Assembly: GCA_040882055.1 (NCBI GenBank)
Contig: JBBECA010000082.1
Span: 1-64,000, forward strand
Direction of reading: 5' to 3'
Source: Nitriliruptor sp040882055
Lineage (GTDB): Bacteria; Actinomycetota; Nitriliruptoria; Nitriliruptorales; Nitriliruptoraceae
Length of the DNA stretch: 64,000 nucleotides
Within the stretch, counting starts at the first letter, position 1. Every line of letters starts with the position of its first letter. Of this stretch, positions 8,154-16,166 are shown piece after piece. Under the pieces are notes generated by a model. It had not been told where the DNA came from. It did not search any database and saw nothing but the letters and a program-made list of their open reading frames with translations. The position numbers and the translations under genes were made by a program.

Positions 8154-9521
8154 TCAGCCGCGACCGAACAAGCGTCGCTTGCGCGAGGGTTCGTCCTTCG
8201 ATGGTTCCGGAGGGCGCGGCTGGGGCGGCGGGTCGCGTCGGGGCTCGTTCCCCGCCGGCGGCTCGGGGTCGTCGAGCGAGAGCCGTGACAGCTCGCGGAG
8301 CAGCTCGGACACCTCGCGGCCGTCGACCGGTTCGCGTTCCGGCGCCGGGTCGGGCGTCGCCCCCGGCTCCCGCTGCCGCGTGGCGTCCGGCCCCGGCTCG
8401 GATCGCGTCGGAGCATCGTCGACCGCGGCGCTCGGCGCGTCCGCCGGTGTCGGTGCGGGTCGCTCGGCCCCCGGGGTGCGGTCGGCCTCCATCTCGGCGA
8501 GCAAGCGCGCGACGTCGCTGAACTCGAGGGACGGCTCGAACGAGGGTGCCGGCTCGGGCTCGGGTCGGGTCTCGGGCCCGGGTCGGGTCTCGGGTTCGGG
8601 CACAGGTCCGGGTTCAGCCTCGGGATCGATCCCCGCGTCGGGCTCGGCAGCCGCGGGCTTGGCTGACGGCGGTCGGGCAGCGTCAGGTTCGGGCTCGGCA
8701 GCCGCGGGCTCGGCCGGCGGCGGTCGGGCAGCGTCAGGTTCGGGTTCGGGCTCCTGGACCGCCCCAGCCTCCGACAGCGCCTGCAGCGCATCCTCGAGCG
8801 CGCGTCCGACCTCGTCCTCGGGGAGGGCCACCTCCACCACGCCGAGCAACGTCAGGCCGTAGACGATGCGGGCGGCCTCGAACTGCCCGTACCCGAGGTC
8901 GTCGGCGAGCTCGCGGACGCTCCGGACGCCGTCGATCGAGGCGAGGACGGTGAACTCGTCGGGCTCGAGCGAGGCGACGGCGGACCCCGACCGCGAGGTG
9001 AAGGTCGGGACGGCCTCGAGGTCCGGGATGACCCGCTCGAGCTCGGCCCACTCCTGCTGGCGACGGGCGACCTCGACCAGGAGCTGCGCGACCGGGATCC
9101 GCAGCGGCACCTCGGGGACGTCCTCGAGCTCGCCCTCGTCGAAGCGGTACCCGCCGTACCGCCAGCGGAGCACGTCGAAGACGGCGTCGATCACCTGCTC
9201 CTGTGCGACCAGGCGCACCGCGTCCTGGGTCACGAGCTGCTCGTCGACGAGGAGCGCGCCCAGCCGACGGTGGGTGCTGGCACGCGCCTGGCTGCGCAGC
9301 ACCTCGTCGAGGGCCTCGTCCTCGAGCAGGCCGGCGTTGATGAGGCGATCGCCGAGCCGCGCGCGGGGGGACGGTGACGTGGCGGCGATGACGTGTCCGT
9401 CGCGGCACACGACCGACCCGCGTCCGTCGGGTCCCTCGATCTCGAGGACGCCGGTCGCGCCAGCGACGGCGAGCGCTCGGCAGACGTCGGCTGCCGGCAT
9501 CTCGGAGAGGTCACCTCGCAT
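8154..9521 (-). CDS. DUF4388 (PATAN) domain protein with long low-complexity tail
   Basis: 455 residues. Residues 1-110 match the PATAN/DUF4388 fold (LSEMPAADVCRALAVAGATGVLEI, then GRGSVVCRDGHVIAATSP), common in bacterial two-component and motility signalling. Residues about 110-230 look like an all-alpha region with a winged-helix-like segment (SIDGVRSVRELADDLGYG). From about 245 the chain is Pro/Glu/Ala repeats such as PEPEPDAARPP and AEPEPDAA, interrupted by short helical stretches (FSDVARLLAEMEAD, VSELLRELSRLSLDD), and ends in a basic RKRRLFGRG. The ATG at 9521 has TACCCT 7 nt upstream and no Shine-Dalgarno, so it is probably leaderless. It diverges from the RsiG-like gene. Confidence 0.75.
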   Translation of the reverse strand: MRGDLSEMPAADVCRALAVAGATGVLEIEGPDGRGSVVCRDGHVIAATSPSPRARLGDRLINAGLLEDEALDEVLRSQARASTHRRLGALLVDEQLVTQDAVRLVAQEQVIDAVFDVLRWRYGGYRFDEGELEDVPEVPLRIPVAQLLVEVARRQQEWAELERVIPDLEAVPTFTSRSGSAVASLEPDEFTVLASIDGVRSVRELADDLGYGQFEAARIVYGLTLLGVVEVALPEDEVGRALEDALQALSEAGAVQEPEPEPDAARPPPAEPAAAEPEPDAARPPSAKPAAAEPDAGIDPEAEPGPVPEPETRPGPETRPEPEPAPSFEPSLEFSDVARLLAEMEADRTPGAERPAPTPADAPSAAVDDAPTRSEPGPDATRQREPGATPDPAPEREPVDGREVSELLRELSRLSLDDPEPPAGNEPRRDPPPQPRPPEPSKDEPSRKRRLFGRG

Positions 9522-9528
9522 GCGGTCG

Positions 9529-9534
9529 AGGGTA
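9529..9534 (-). promoter_or_regulatory. -10 element of a leaderless promoter (TACCCT)
   Basis: TACCCT ends 7 nt before the ATG of the DUF4388 gene, placing the transcript start on the start codon. Confidence 0.5.
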
Positions 9535-9654
9535 CTCCCCGACCCCGTGACCTCACCGGGGGCGGCTCGTGGACTCCGACGGTTCCGACGCCTCACCGCG
9601 GCCCCGACGGCCGCTACCGTGCGTCTGCAGGAGCGCGGAGGACGGGAGAGCCAG

Positions 9655-10191
9655 GTGGCCGAGGGGAGCGCGTCGACGACGCTCGACGAGCGGGAACGGG
9701 CGGAGCTCGTCTCGTGGTCGAACGACGAGCTACGCGCGCGTCGGAGCGCGTGTGAGGCGCACGAGGCGGCCGTCTCCTACGCCCGCCGGGTGCTGCAGGG
9801 CCGGCTGGACATCGTCCGTGCCGAGCTCGAACGCCGCCTCGACGCGGGCGACGACGACGCCGAGGCGCTGCTCAGCCGCCTGCCCGCCCTCCTCGCCGGC
9901 GATCACGTGGCGACGGCTCCCACACGGGCCCGGGTCAGCTCGGTCACGCTGCCGCCCGAGGCCGATGCCCTGATCGCCCGCATCGACGCCGACCTCGGCG
10001 AGGCGACGCTCTCGGGGCTCGCCGACCGCAGCGAGGACGAGCTGACCGATCTGATCGCGGCGCTCGAGCGGCACGAGGCGGAGCTCTCCAGCGCGCGCCG
10101 CGAGCTGTTCGGCTCGATCGATGCGCTCCGCGACGAACTCGCCGCTCGTTACAAGGACGGCCGGACGAACGTCGCCGACCTGTTGGCGTGA
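9655..10191 (+). CDS. rsiG: RsiG-like c-di-GMP-binding protein
   Basis: 178 residues, mostly helical, no membrane segment. It carries an exact copy of the RsiG c-di-GMP motif E(X)3S(X)2R(X)3Q(X)3D: Glu37, Ser41, Arg44, Gln48, Asp52. A second copy in the other half reads Glu141, Ser145, Arg148, Phe152, Asp156, so only Gln is replaced. In Streptomyces, RsiG is an anti-sigma factor that holds WhiG when loaded with c-di-GMP through two such motifs in an antiparallel coiled coil. The two-fold arrangement here fits that architecture. No WhiG-type sigma gene is next to it; the genes downstream are a receiver protein and an HD-GYP phosphodiesterase. The GTG has GGGAGAG upstream and TACCGT at 9615-9620. 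Confidence 0.8.
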   Translation: MAEGSASTTLDERERAELVSWSNDELRARRSACEAHEAAVSYARRVLQGRLDIVRAELERRLDAGDDDAEALLSRLPALLAGDHVATAPTRARVSSVTLPPEADALIARIDADLGEATLSGLADRSEDELTDLIAALERHEAELSSARRELFGSIDALRDELAARYKDGRTNVADLLA

Positions 10192-10598
10192 TGCGTCCTG
10201 CGCACCGCCGCCGTGTGCTGGTCGTCGACGACGATCCGCTCATCCTGCAGGTCCTACGCACCATCCTCGACCTCGAGGAGCTCGAGGTCACCTGCCTCGA
10301 GGACGGCGACTCGGCACTCCGCTCGCTCGCCGACCCCCCGTTCCCGGACGTCGTCGTCTGTGACGTCATGATGCCCGGGACGGACGGGCTCGAGGTCTGC
10401 CGCCGGATCAAGGCCGACCCCCGCACCGCAGCGGTCCCGGTGATCCTGCTGACCGCGCGTGACCGCGCGGAGGACCGGCAGGCGGGGATCGACGCCGGGT
10501 GTGACGACTACGTCACCAAACCGTTCAGCCCGCTCGGGTTGATCGACCGGATCCGCGCGCTGACGGACGCGACCGTGCCACCCGAAGCGAGCCGTTGA
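10191..10598 (+). CDS. Single-domain response regulator (CheY-like receiver)
   Basis: 135 residues with a receiver domain and no output domain. Acidic pocket Asp13-Asp14-Asp15, phosphoacceptor Asp58 (VVCDVMMPG), Thr88 (LLTA) and Lys110 (TKPF) are all present. The ATG overlaps the stop of the RsiG-like gene as TGATG; a GTG one codon earlier is also possible. The downstream HD-GYP gene overlaps in the same way, so all three are probably made in proportion. The natural reading is that phosphorylation of this protein steers the partner phosphodiesterase, as in RpfG-like systems where receiver and HD-GYP are fused (inference). No histidine kinase gene lies nearby. Confidence 0.9.
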   Translation: MRPAHRRRVLVVDDDPLILQVLRTILDLEELEVTCLEDGDSALRSLADPPFPDVVVCDVMMPGTDGLEVCRRIKADPRTAAVPVILLTARDRAEDRQAGIDAGCDDYVTKPFSPLGLIDRIRALTDATVPPEASR

Positions 10599-11326
10599 TG
10601 GACATCACCTCCACCGACGATCTCGAGTCGACGCGCCGGCAGCTGCTGCTGTTCGCCGAGGACCTGCAACGCCTGGTCGGTCGCGAACGTGACCGCCGCG
10701 AGGAGGCGGAGGCGGCCTACCGCGAGCTGTCGGCGGGCTACCTCGGCATGGTCCGCACGCTGGCCGAGGTGTGCGAGGCGAAGGACACCTACACGCGCAG
10801 CCACCTCGACCGGACCTACCAGTACGCGTTGATGCTGACCCGGCGCGTCGCGCCCGAACTCGCCGAGCGCGCCGAGATCGGGTTCGGCTACCTGCTGCAC
10901 GACATCGGCAAGGTCGGGATCCCCGAGGCGGTGCTGAACAAGCCGGGCCCGCTGACCGAGGACGAGTGGGCGGTCATGCGCACCCACCCCGTCATCGGGG
11001 TCTCGCTCGTGAAGCCGCTGCGGTTGCTCGGCGACGCGGTCGGCATCATCCGCTCCCACCACGAGCGGTGGGACGGGAAGGGCTACCCCGAGGGTCTCCG
11101 GGGTGAGGAGATCTACCTCCCCGCACGGATCTTCATGATGGCTGACTGCTTCGACGCGATGACCACCGATCGCCCGTACCGCAAGGCGCTGCCCATCCAC
11201 GTCGCCCTCGAGGAGATCGAACGGCACGCGGGGACCCAGTTCGACCCGGAGATCGCGCGCGAGTGGGTCGAGCTCTGCGAGGAGGTCGGCACCCACGAGG
11301 ACGGCACCTTCCGGATGCCCGTATGA
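10598..11326 (+). CDS. HD-GYP domain cyclic-di-GMP phosphodiesterase
   Basis: 242 residues. Residues 10-45 are a likely coiled coil, followed by the HD-GYP domain. Metal and signature residues are intact: His69, H101-D102 (HDIGK), His130, H153-H154 and G162-Y-P (RWDGKGYPEGL), then DAMTTDRPYR. HD-GYP enzymes break c-di-GMP to pGpG or GMP. The domain has no sensory or receiver part of its own, which suggests it works with the coupled receiver protein upstream. The ATG at 10598 overlaps the receiver stop as TGATG, and its own stop overlaps the asparaginase start as ATGA. Confidence 0.9.
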   Translation: MDITSTDDLESTRRQLLLFAEDLQRLVGRERDRREEAEAAYRELSAGYLGMVRTLAEVCEAKDTYTRSHLDRTYQYALMLTRRVAPELAERAEIGFGYLLHDIGKVGIPEAVLNKPGPLTEDEWAVMRTHPVIGVSLVKPLRLLGDAVGIIRSHHERWDGKGYPEGLRGEEIYLPARIFMMADCFDAMTTDRPYRKALPIHVALEEIERHAGTQFDPEIAREWVELCEEVGTHEDGTFRMPV

Positions 11327-12336
11327 GCCGGCAGCCGGCGCTGTTGGCCGAGGCGACACGGACCGTCGACGCGGGGCGCGACGTGGTCGCCTCGAGCTCG
11401 GGGCGCGATCTGGTCGCCTCGAGCTCGGGGCGCCATCTGGTCGAGTCGCGGCACCACGGGCACCTGGTGGTGGTCGGCGCCGACGGCGAGGTGCTCCACG
11501 CTCTCGGTGATCCGGACCGGATCACGTTCGTGCGTTCGACGGCCAAGCCGTTCCAGGCCACGGCCTGCCTCGAGCTGCTCGACGTGTCGGGCCCGGCGCT
11601 CGGGGCCGACGAGGTGGCGGTGGCCTGGGCGTCACACCGTGCCGAACCGATCCACCTCGCCGCGGTGCGGGCCCTGCTGGCGCGCTCGGGCAGGACCCCG
11701 GACGAGCTGACCTGCCCACCGTCGGTCGGAGAGCACGACCCGGGCGCCGGGCCGGCGCGGATCACGAGCGACTGCTCGGGCAAGCACGCGTTGTTCGCGC
11801 TGACGGGCGCGCAGCAGGGGACACCCCGTGACCGTCTGCTCGACCCGGACGGGCCGCTGCAGCGCGAGGTGCTCGCGACCCTCGCCGACGTGATCGGACC
11901 GGTCGAGGCCGTCGGGACCGACGGCTGCGGAGCGCCGGCCGTCGCCGTGCCCCTGCGCGGGCTCGCCCGGGGGTTCGCCGCGGTCGCGACGCAGGAGCGC
12001 TTCCGTCGGGTCCGTGAGGCGGGGTTCGCCCACCCGGCGTTGGTCGGAGGCTCGGGGCGGCTCGAGTCGGTGCTGCTCGGGGAGGGCGTGGTCGCCAAGA
12101 GCGGAGCGGAGGGCGTGTTCGCGGCGGGCTGGACCGCCCCCGACGGCTCGCCCCGAGGGCTCGCGGTGAAGGCCGAGGACGGAGCGGGTCGGGCCGTGAC
12201 GGTCGCGGCCTTCGCCGTCCTGGTCGCCGCCGGCCAGGTCGCCAGCGACCGGTGGGCCCCGGTCCCCGTGCTCGGTGGCGGGCTCCCAGCCGGCGAGGTG
12301 CGCGCCAGCGAGGTGGTCCGCTCCCTCCTCGCCTGA
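11323..12336 (+). CDS. L-asparaginase, AnsA/asparaginase II family
   Basis: 337 residues. The family blocks are clear: HHGHLVVVGADGEVL, RSTAKPFQA, CSGKHALFALTG and TDGCGAPAVAVPL, as in the Rhizobium etli type enzyme, which hydrolyses asparagine to aspartate and ammonia. The N-terminal stretch before HHGHLVV is expanded by a 9-residue repeat (GRDVVASSS, GRDLVASSS, GRHLVESRH) encoded by three 27-bp units. The third unit is the ancestral SGLVES-like family segment. The ATG overlaps the HD-GYP stop as ATGA, but no functional link to c-di-GMP is obvious. Confidence 0.85.
   Translation: MSRQPALLAEATRTVDAGRDVVASSSGRDLVASSSGRHLVESRHHGHLVVVGADGEVLHALGDPDRITFVRSTAKPFQATACLELLDVSGPALGADEVAVAWASHRAEPIHLAAVRALLARSGRTPDELTCPPSVGEHDPGAGPARITSDCSGKHALFALTGAQQGTPRDRLLDPDGPLQREVLATLADVIGPVEAVGTDGCGAPAVAVPLRGLARGFAAVATQERFRRVREAGFAHPALVGGSGRLESVLLGEGVVAKSGAEGVFAAGWTAPDGSPRGLAVKAEDGAGRAVTVAAFAVLVAAGQVASDRWAPVPVLGGGLPAGEVRASEVVRSLLA
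11373..11453 (+). repeat. Three in-frame 27-bp tandem units in the asparaginase gene
   Basis: Units start at 11373, 11400 and 11427. The first two differ at two bases; the third diverges in its second half. Each encodes nine residues beginning Gly-Arg, so the copy number can change without breaking the frame. Confidence 0.8.
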
Positions 12337-12438
12337 TCGCTGCGAGGGGAGGGGCGCCCGGCCCGGCTGGTACCGTCCCGGAGCGCGCGTCGGCCACCCC
12401 GCCGCGCCGGACCAGCGCCCGCGGACGGAGAGGGACCG

Positions 12439-12963
12439 GTGGCTGAGCCACCCGAGGGAACCGAACCGACGACGACGGCCGGTGACGTCGACCCGGACGC
12501 CGGTTCGCCCCTCCAGGACCTCGGTAGCTACATCCGCCACCAGCGTGAATCCGCGCGGCTGTCGCTGCGCAACCTGGCGAAGATCGCGGGGGTCTCCAAC
12601 CCCTACCTCAGCCAGATCGAGCGGGGCCTGCGCAAGCCGTCGGCCGAGATCCTCCAGGCCATCGCCAAGGCGCTCGAGATCTCGTCCGAGACGCTCTACG
12701 TCAAGGCGGGCATCCTCGAGGAGCGCGAACCGGCGGAGGATCTCGAGTCCGTCATCGCTCGTGATCCCCACCTCACCGGCGAGCAGCGCCAGGCACTCGT
12801 CGAGATGTACCGCTCCTTCCGCCAGCTCACCGAGCTGCGGTCGGGACCAGCGGGTCGGTCCCCGTCGCGGCTGCGTGGCCTGCTCGACGCGGTGGGTACC
12901 GGCGCGGTGGACGACGCCTCGATCGCGGCCTCCTCGCCCCACGAGGAGCCCGGGACGGGGTGA
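12439..12963 (+). CDS. XRE-family transcriptional regulator
   Basis: 174 residues. Residues about 28-85 form a Cro/C1-type helix-turn-helix (LGSYIRHQRESARLSLRNLA, then SNPYLSQIERGLRKPSAEIL). The C-terminal half has no recognisable sensing domain. From memory it resembles the M. tuberculosis Rv0474 family, whose neighbourhood is also similar. The GTG start has GGAGAGGGA upstream and a TACCGT -10 at 12371-12376, so it has its own promoter between asparaginase and the acyltransferase. No target can be inferred from the sequence. Confidence 0.85.
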   Translation: MAEPPEGTEPTTTAGDVDPDAGSPLQDLGSYIRHQRESARLSLRNLAKIAGVSNPYLSQIERGLRKPSAEILQAIAKALEISSETLYVKAGILEEREPAEDLESVIARDPHLTGEQRQALVEMYRSFRQLTELRSGPAGRSPSRLRGLLDAVGTGAVDDASIAASSPHEEPGTG

Positions 12964-13129
12964 GCGCCCTGAGCGGTCACCCGTCAGGCGCCGGGGGCCA
13001 GGTCGTTGCGACCGGTACCTTCTGGCGGCCCCGGCCGAGCGTCCGCGGCGACGGCACGCCGCTGCGGTGGTGCTCGTGCCCGGCCGCTCGACCCGTCCCT
13101 CCCGACCTGCTGCCCGAGGAAGGTGCCCC

Positions 13130-14155
13130 GTGACCGAGCTGCGTACGCACGAGGACGTGCCCGTCGGCGCTGCACGGGGCGAGTGGGAGCTGCTGCTCGA
13201 CGAGGATCCCTCGGCCAGCCTCTTCCAGGGGCCGCGCTACCTGTCGGTCTGGCACCGCGTCCTCGGGCAGCGCACGACGGTGCGGGTCCACACGGTGCGC
13301 GACGGCGACGGCCGGCTCATCGGGGTCGTGCCAGAGGGGCACGAGCGCGAGGGATCGCCGACGGGTCCGGTCGAGGTCCGACGGTTCCTCGGCGGCACCG
13401 ATGTGACCGACTACCTCGGTCCGGTCGCCCGGCCGGAGGACCGCGCCGACGTCGCCGAGGCGTACATCGCCGCCCTCGCCTCCGACCGCGACTGGGACGA
13501 CGCCATCCTCGGTGGCCTCCCCGTCGACACCGGTTGGGGAGACCTGCTCGTACGGGCCGCGAAGGAGCACGGGCTGACCGTCTTTGAACGCGATGTCGAA
13601 GCCGTCTGCCCGCGGGTCGACCTCCGTGGCGGGTACGACGCCTACCTCGAGGGTCTCAAGGGCAAGCTCCGCCACGAGCTGACCCGCAAGGCACGCAAGC
13701 TCGCGCGCGATGCCGGTGAGCTCGAGGTCGTCGACGTGCCGCCGGAGGAGGTCCCCGAACAGCTCGAGGTCTTCCTCGATCTCGCTCGCGGCGCGGAACC
13801 CGACAAGGCCGGGTTCTTCTCGCGTCCCGAGCTGCGCGACTGGTTCCGCGAGCTGGCGACGGAGTTCGCCCCCGAGGGGACCTTCCGGCTCCACCGGTTG
13901 GACGTCGGTGGGATGCCGGGCGCCATGACGGTGTCGTTGGTCCACGGCGGTGAGTGGGGCGTCTACAACTCGGCGTTCGACTCGGCGCTCGGCGCGCTCG
14001 CACCGGGGATGGTGCTGATCGGTGCACTCATCGAGCGTGCGGCGGGCGAGGGGTGCCGCGTGCTCGACCTGCTGCGCGGCGACGAGTCCTACAAGTACCA
14101 GTTCGGCGCGCAGGACCGGACCGTCGAGCAGCTCGTCCTGGTGCGACCACGGTGA
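13130..14155 (+). CDS. GNAT-fold acyltransferase, BioF2/CelD-like
   Basis: 341 residues with the double GNAT-like arrangement of the BioF2-like (PF13480) group: an N-terminal part with LFQGPRYLSVW, a basic helix LKGKLRHELTRKARKLARD around residues 178-195, and a C-terminal GNAT half ending CRVLDLLRGDESYKYQFGA. Members are used in cellulose, polysaccharide and cell-wall peptide assembly; the substrate here is unknown. The GTG at 13130 has GAGGAAGG upstream, and the stop overlaps the mshA start (GTGA at 14152-14155), so the two are co-translated. The reason for pairing with mycothiol synthesis is not evident. Confidence 0.75.
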   Translation: MTELRTHEDVPVGAARGEWELLLDEDPSASLFQGPRYLSVWHRVLGQRTTVRVHTVRDGDGRLIGVVPEGHEREGSPTGPVEVRRFLGGTDVTDYLGPVARPEDRADVAEAYIAALASDRDWDDAILGGLPVDTGWGDLLVRAAKEHGLTVFERDVEAVCPRVDLRGGYDAYLEGLKGKLRHELTRKARKLARDAGELEVVDVPPEEVPEQLEVFLDLARGAEPDKAGFFSRPELRDWFRELATEFAPEGTFRLHRLDVGGMPGAMTVSLVHGGEWGVYNSAFDSALGALAPGMVLIGALIERAAGEGCRVLDLLRGDESYKYQFGAQDRTVEQLVLVRPR

Positions 14156-15519
14156 CCCCCACGGACGTCGCGGCCACCCCCATCCACCGGAACGCGCCCC
14201 GGGCCGGCACGTCCGCGTCCGCACGCCCGGCGGTGCGGCGTGTCGCGATCCTCTCGATCCACACCTCGCCGCTCGATCAGCCCGGCCAGGGCGACGGCGG
14301 TGGGCTCAACGTGTCGGTCGCCGAGGCGGCACGGAGGTCGGCCGACCGTGGTGTCGCCGTCGACGTCTTCACCCGGGCGACCGATCCTGGGCTGCCGCCC
14401 ACCGTCCTGCTGCACCGCGCGGCGGACGGGACGTGCGCGCGGGTGCACCACCTCGTCGCGGGCCCGGTGGCCCCCGTGCCGAAGGAGGACGTCGCGAACC
14501 TGTTGTGTGGCGTCCTCCTCGCCCTCGAACGGCACCCCGAGGTCGTCCGCCGCACCAGCCGAGGCGAGGCGCCGTTCGATCTCGTCCACGCCCACTACTG
14601 GCTCTCGGGGTGGGTCGGCCGGCGGATCGCCGCACGGTGGCAGGTCCCGTTGGTCCAGACCTTCCACACCCTCGGGGTCCTGAAGAACGCTCACCTCGCG
14701 CCGGGAGACACACCGGAACCCGCGCTCCGGCTCGTGGCCGAGGCAGCGGTCGCGCGGGCCGCCGACCAGGTCACCGTCATGACCTGCGGTGAGGCCGCGC
14801 TGCTCCACCGTGCCTACGGCCTGTCCGGATCCCGCCTCCAGGTCGTGCCGGCCGGGGTCGACCTGTCGCGCTTCCACCCGCCGAGGGACGGGGAGGCGGG
14901 GACACACGCCCCGACGATGCTGTTCGTCGGACGGCTGCAGCCCTTGAAGGGACCGGACGTGGCCGTGCGCGCGCTCGCGGCCGTCCGCCGCCAGGTGCCG
15001 GACGCGCGGCTCAGGATCATCGGCGGCGCGTCCGGGAACGGTCAGGGCCTCACCGGCCCGCGTGAGCTGCGTGCGCTCGCCTCGGAGCTCGGGGTCGCCG
15101 AGGCGCTCGACATCCGACCCGCCGTGGCCCAGGACGAGCTGGCGACCGCCTACCGCGAGGCGAACGTCCTCGTGGCCCCCTCGCGGAGCGAGACCTTCGG
15201 CCTGGTGGCGCTCGAGGCGCAGGCCTCCGGACTGCCCGTCGTCGCCGCGGACGTCCCCGGGCTCCAGGCCGTGGTGGGTGAGGGCGGGGTGCTCGTGCGC
15301 GGGCACGACCCGGCCGACCACGCCGGGGCGATCGTGCCGATCCTCACCGACCCGCGGCTGGCGGCCACGCTCGGGGCGGCGGGCGTCCGCGCGGCCAGCT
15401 CCGCCACCTGGGACCGGTCCGTCGACCGCCTCCTCGCCGTCTACGACCAGGTCCTGACGCGGACGGCCACGGCGGCACGGACCGGGTCCGAGCCGGCCGA
15501 GGACGACGTCGCGGTCTAG
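14152..15519 (+). CDS. mshA: D-inositol-3-phosphate glycosyltransferase (mycothiol synthesis)
   Basis: 455 residues, a GT4-family enzyme that joins UDP-GlcNAc to 1L-myo-inositol 1-phosphate in the first step of mycothiol synthesis. MshA hallmarks are present: ILSIHTSPLDQPGQGDGGGLNV near residue 25, HAHYWLSGWVG, FHTLGVLKN, VPAGVDLSRFHP, LFVGRLQPLKGPD and the E-x7-E donor site (SRSETFGLVALEAQASGLPV). There is a 25-residue Thr/Ala/Arg-rich N-terminal extension. Mycothiol is confined to Actinomycetota, so this gene is the best single taxonomic marker in the window. The following YbjN gene is also the neighbour of mshA in mycobacteria. Confidence 0.92.
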   Translation: MTPTDVAATPIHRNAPRAGTSASARPAVRRVAILSIHTSPLDQPGQGDGGGLNVSVAEAARRSADRGVAVDVFTRATDPGLPPTVLLHRAADGTCARVHHLVAGPVAPVPKEDVANLLCGVLLALERHPEVVRRTSRGEAPFDLVHAHYWLSGWVGRRIAARWQVPLVQTFHTLGVLKNAHLAPGDTPEPALRLVAEAAVARAADQVTVMTCGEAALLHRAYGLSGSRLQVVPAGVDLSRFHPPRDGEAGTHAPTMLFVGRLQPLKGPDVAVRALAAVRRQVPDARLRIIGGASGNGQGLTGPRELRALASELGVAEALDIRPAVAQDELATAYREANVLVAPSRSETFGLVALEAQASGLPVVAADVPGLQAVVGEGGVLVRGHDPADHAGAIVPILTDPRLAATLGAAGVRAASSATWDRSVDRLLAVYDQVLTRTATAARTGSEPAEDDVAV

Positions 15520-15522
15520 CGT
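15517..15522 (+). promoter_or_regulatory. -10 element TAGCGT formed by the mshA stop codon
   Basis: The TAG stop of mshA is the first half of TAGCGT, 39 nt before the GTG of the YbjN-domain gene. The spacing suits a leadered transcript with AGGAG upstream of the start. Confidence 0.45.
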
Positions 15523-15561
15523 CGGGGTGGCTCGCACCGGCCCCCGACCAGGAGCTGCCCC

Positions 15562-16065
15562 GTGACCGAACGCGCGTCCACCCCCGCCAGCGACGTCCGG
15601 GACCGCGCCCGCGACGCGGTGCTCACCGCCCTGACCGGGAGCGAGCTCGACGTGTTGGAGGTCGGCACCGACCGCTGGATGACCCAGCTGTCGGGCCAGT
15701 GGAAGCGCACGATCCCGCTGCTGCTCCACCTCGACGAGCGATCGTTGAAGCTCACCTCGCTCCTGGCCGGGGTCCCGGACGAGGGCCACGTGGACGTCTA
15801 CCGGATCCTGCTGTCACGCAACCAGCGTCCCCTCCCGGTGCACTTCGGGCTCGACGACGAGGGCGACCTGATCCTGATCGGTGCGGTCCCGCTCGAGGTC
15901 GTCGACGAGAACCGGGTGGACGAGCTGCTCGGGCTGGTCCTCACCCTCTCGGACGAGACCTTCAACGCCGTCCTGCGCGCCGGCTTCTCGGACTACATCG
16001 CCACCGAACAGGCGTGGCGCGCCAAGGTGGGGTTGCCGCCGAACCCGGTCGGCGATCCGGGGTGA
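15562..16065 (+). CDS. YbjN-domain protein
   Basis: 167 residues of the YbjN / type III secretion chaperone-like fold. Typical segments are KRTIPLLLHLDERSLKLTSLL, VYRILLSRNQRPLPVHFGLDDEGDLILIGAVPL and ELLGLVLTLSDETF. These small cytosolic proteins are widespread in actinobacteria next to mshA; their role is not established. The GTG has AGGAG about 8 nt upstream. A GC-rich hairpin follows the stop at 16094-16114. Confidence 0.82.
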   Translation: MTERASTPASDVRDRARDAVLTALTGSELDVLEVGTDRWMTQLSGQWKRTIPLLLHLDERSLKLTSLLAGVPDEGHVDVYRILLSRNQRPLPVHFGLDDEGDLILIGAVPLEVVDENRVDELLGLVLTLSDETFNAVLRAGFSDYIATEQAWRAKVGLPPNPVGDPG

Positions 16066-16093
16066 ACCGTCCCCCGAACGCCGTAGCAGCGAC

Positions 16094-16114
16094 GCCCCGG
16101 GACGTGCCCGGGGC
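16094..16114 (+). terminator. Hairpin after the YbjN gene
   Basis: An 8-bp perfect stem GCCCCGGG/CCCGGGGC closes a 5-nt loop ACGTG, 28 nt after the stop. There is no U-tract, which is common for actinobacterial terminators. Confidence 0.55.
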
Positions 16115-16166
16115 ATCGCGCGTTCCGCACTAGCGTCCCTCCCACAGCGACAAGGGAGACTGCACG

